DNA of 8,810 nt, from contig JAQVSX010000016.1 of the NCBI GenBank assembly GCA_028700355.1, positions 1-8,810 of the forward strand. Direction: 5' to 3'. A program made the translations under genes and the position numbers. The notes under the pieces were generated by a model. The model made no database searches. It saw only the letters and a list, made by a program, of their open reading frames with translations, and was not told the DNA's origin. This document shows positions 7,245 to 8,810 of the stretch, piece by piece; position 1 is the stretch's first letter, and each line of letters starts with the position of its first letter. Source of the DNA: Clostridia bacterium (GTDB taxonomy: Bacteria; Bacillota; Clostridia; Christensenellales; HGM11417).

Positions 7245-8810
7245 CTATTTAAGGCTTTTTTTATAGCTTTCAGACCACAGAATCATTTCCTTAGCGTGCA
7301 TTTTGCCAAATTCGCCTATATCGGCTGCGCCTATCAGCCTAGATACTTCTTTTCCTGCTCCCTGTTTGTCAAGCTTGTTTATGTAAGTGAAAGCTTTGCC
7401 GCCTTCTTCCCGTTTTTCTATTAAAAAGCTGCTATCAGCCATTGCCGCTATCTGCGGCAAGTGCGTTATAGCTATTATCTGCCTTTTTTTTGCCAGTTCG
7501 GCAAATTTTTTGGCAACAGCAGTTGCCGTAAAACCCGAAATGCCGCTGTCAATCTCATCAAAAATAAGCGTGTCTATATCGTCAATGTCTGATATTATAC
7601 TTTTTATCGCAAGCATAAAGCGGCTCATTTCGCCGCCGCTTATTATCTTCGCAAGCGGCTTTAAAGGCTCTCCCTTATTTGTAGAAATATAAAATTCCAG
7701 CTTGTCCATTCCGCCGCTTGTAATATGTCTATTTGTATCGTCAAAGTCGGGCAGCTTATCAAACATAACCTTAAATGTACAGCCCCCCATACTCAAATCG
7801 CTTAATATACTGAGTATACTTTCTTCAAAATCCTTTGCCGCCCTCTTTCTTATTTCAGATACTTTTACGCTTAAATTATACAGCTGCCTCAATATTTCTG
7901 TCTTTTGCTTATTAAGAATGTCTGCTTTTTCTCGGCTGCTCTCTATCTCATTATATTCTGTTTTGATTTTTTGCAGATACTCCTGTACCTTTTCAAGAGT
8001 GCCGCCATATTTTCTCTTTAAAGATTTTATCTCGTCAAGCCTTTTATCTACCCTTTCGGCTTCTGCGCCGTCGTATTCAAGAGAGAATATATAGTCACTA
8101 AGTTCATTATTTATGTCGTCAATATCTAAATATAGGGATTCAAACCTTTCGGTAAGCGGCAAAATGCCCTCGTCATACCTTGAGCACTGCGCAAAACTGC
8201 TTTTTATTTTTGCGGCAATGCTGAGCAAACCATATTCTCCGTCAAAAAGCTGAGACGCTTCACCTGCCGTTAGAGAAATCTTTTCTATATTGCTTAATCG
8301 GTTTTTTATTTTGATTAATTCCTGCTCCTCTTCTTCGGATGCAGCCGTTTTTTCTATTTCTTCTATCTGAAAGGCATAGAGCTCTGCAAGCCTTTGTTTT
8401 TCATCGTTTGCGCCACTGCTATTTAGCTCTGCCTCAATCTTTTTATACTGAACATAGCAACTTTCAAGCTGCTCCTTTTCCTTACAATCTTTAAGCCCAA
8501 AGCCGTCAAGCAAGCCTATATGCGTAGAGGGCTTTAACAGCGAAATATGCTCTGACTGACTGTATATGTCTACAAGGCGGGATGTTATTTCCCTGAGCAT
8601 AGACAGCGTTAAAGTCCTGCCGTTTAGGTTTATTGTGTTTTTTCCGTCCTTGTTTAATGTGCGGCATATTATCAACAATTCGCCGTCAATACCGTTTTCC
8701 TTAAAATAAGACTGCATAAAATTATCGCCGCTTATGTCAAAAACCGCCTCTACACTCATAAAATCTTCGCCGCTTCTGATAAAGCCCCTGTCGCCCTTAG
8801 AGCCGAGCGC
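7245..8810 (-). CDS. recN: DNA repair protein RecN, 5' end cut by window edge
   Basis: RecN is an SMC-like ATPase recruited early to DNA double-strand breaks, where it holds or tethers DNA ends for recombination. The reading frame is open to the last base of the window: 17 codons (ALGSKGDRGFIRSGEDF) precede the first internal ATG at 8759 and match the conserved RecN N-terminal region, so that ATG is not the start. About 40 residues with Walker A are missing. The visible 521 residues contain a Q-loop region IYSQSEHISLL (82-92), a short coiled coil (about 110-330), GEPLKPLAKIISGGEMSR (380-397) with the ABC signature, Walker B DTLIFDEIDSGISG (413-426) and ITHLPQIAAMAD (448-459). The Q-loop is unusual: many RecN proteins have GQHEHQ, here SQSEHI, with the Gln kept. 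recN often neighbours argR/ahrC in Firmicutes; here it lies upstream of plsX. SOS control cannot be judged because the promoter is outside. Confidence 0.96.
   Translation of the reverse strand, partial: ALGSKGDRGFIRSGEDFMSVEAVFDISGDNFMQSYFKENGIDGELLIICRTLNKDGKNTINLNGRTLTLSMLREITSRLVDIYSQSEHISLLKPSTHIGLLDGFGLKDCKEKEQLESCYVQYKKIEAELNSSGANDEKQRLAELYAFQIEEIEKTAASEEEEQELIKIKNRLSNIEKISLTAGEASQLFDGEYGLLSIAAKIKSSFAQCSRYDEGILPLTERFESLYLDIDDINNELSDYIFSLEYDGAEAERVDKRLDEIKSLKRKYGGTLEKVQEYLQKIKTEYNEIESSREKADILNKQKTEILRQLYNLSVKVSEIRKRAAKDFEESILSILSDLSMGGCTFKVMFDKLPDFDDTNRHITSGGMDKLEFYISTNKGEPLKPLAKIISGGEMSRFMLAIKSIISDIDDIDTLIFDEIDSGISGFTATAVAKKFAELAKKRQIIAITHLPQIAAMADSSFLIEKREEGGKAFTYINKLDKQGAGKEVSRLIGAADIGEFGKMHAKEMILWSESYKKSLK

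Noticed and set aside
7387..8094. Two plus-strand open frames of 101 and 130 codons opposite recN
   Set aside because: They lie entirely within recN, have no family resemblance, and show the Ser/Leu/Ile-rich composition expected for antisense shadows.
8757..8759. ATG as the start of recN
   Set aside because: The frame is open for 17 more codons to the window edge, and these encode conserved RecN sequence, so the real start is outside.
1..8810. A hidden mobile element, defence system or CRISPR array
   Set aside because: All six genes are recognised housekeeping genes with tight spacing. No regular repeats, transposase, phage protein or foreign codon use was seen.

Overview
The window holds six genes, all read from the minus strand, and looks like an ordinary core-chromosome segment of a moderately AT-rich, low-GC Gram-positive anaerobe, most likely a member of class Clostridia. 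Reasons: the rnc-smc-ftsY order typical of Firmicutes, an FtsY without the acidic N-terminal domain of proteobacterial homologues, Firmicute-type protein sequences throughout, AGGAGG-like ribosome binding sites and TTG starts. Some PlsX motif variants (DAFGGD, SAGSTGA) recall Ruminococcaceae/Oscillospirales from memory, but this is only an inference.

Layout in transcription order (right to left): recN (7245-8810, 5' end cut by the window edge), plsX (6179-7195), rnc (5481-6176), smc (1885-5475), ftsY (932-1825), an AT-rich gap of 239 bases (693-931), then a dGTPase-like HD hydrolase (1-692, 3' end cut). The gaps are 49, 2, 5 and 59 bases from recN to ftsY. plsX-rnc-smc is therefore almost certainly one transcript with translational coupling, and recN and ftsY probably belong to it. 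The longer gap before dgt, with a weak hairpin and a weak promoter-like sequence, suggests that dgt starts a new unit.

Functionally this is housekeeping: RecN (double-strand break repair) and SMC (chromosome condensation and segregation) are two SMC-type ATPases in one cluster, PlsX feeds acyl-phosphate into phospholipid synthesis, RNase III processes double-stranded RNA, FtsY is the SRP receptor for membrane protein insertion, and the dGTPase-like enzyme acts on dNTP pools. No mobile element, CRISPR array, RNA gene, phage gene or defence system is visible, and no undescribed system could be supported. The points worth a second look are modest: recN where acpP and fatty-acid genes are often found, start-site details (TTG starts; an rnc without its own Shine-Dalgarno), motif variants in RecN, PlsX and RNase III, and the ftsY-dgt intergenic region.
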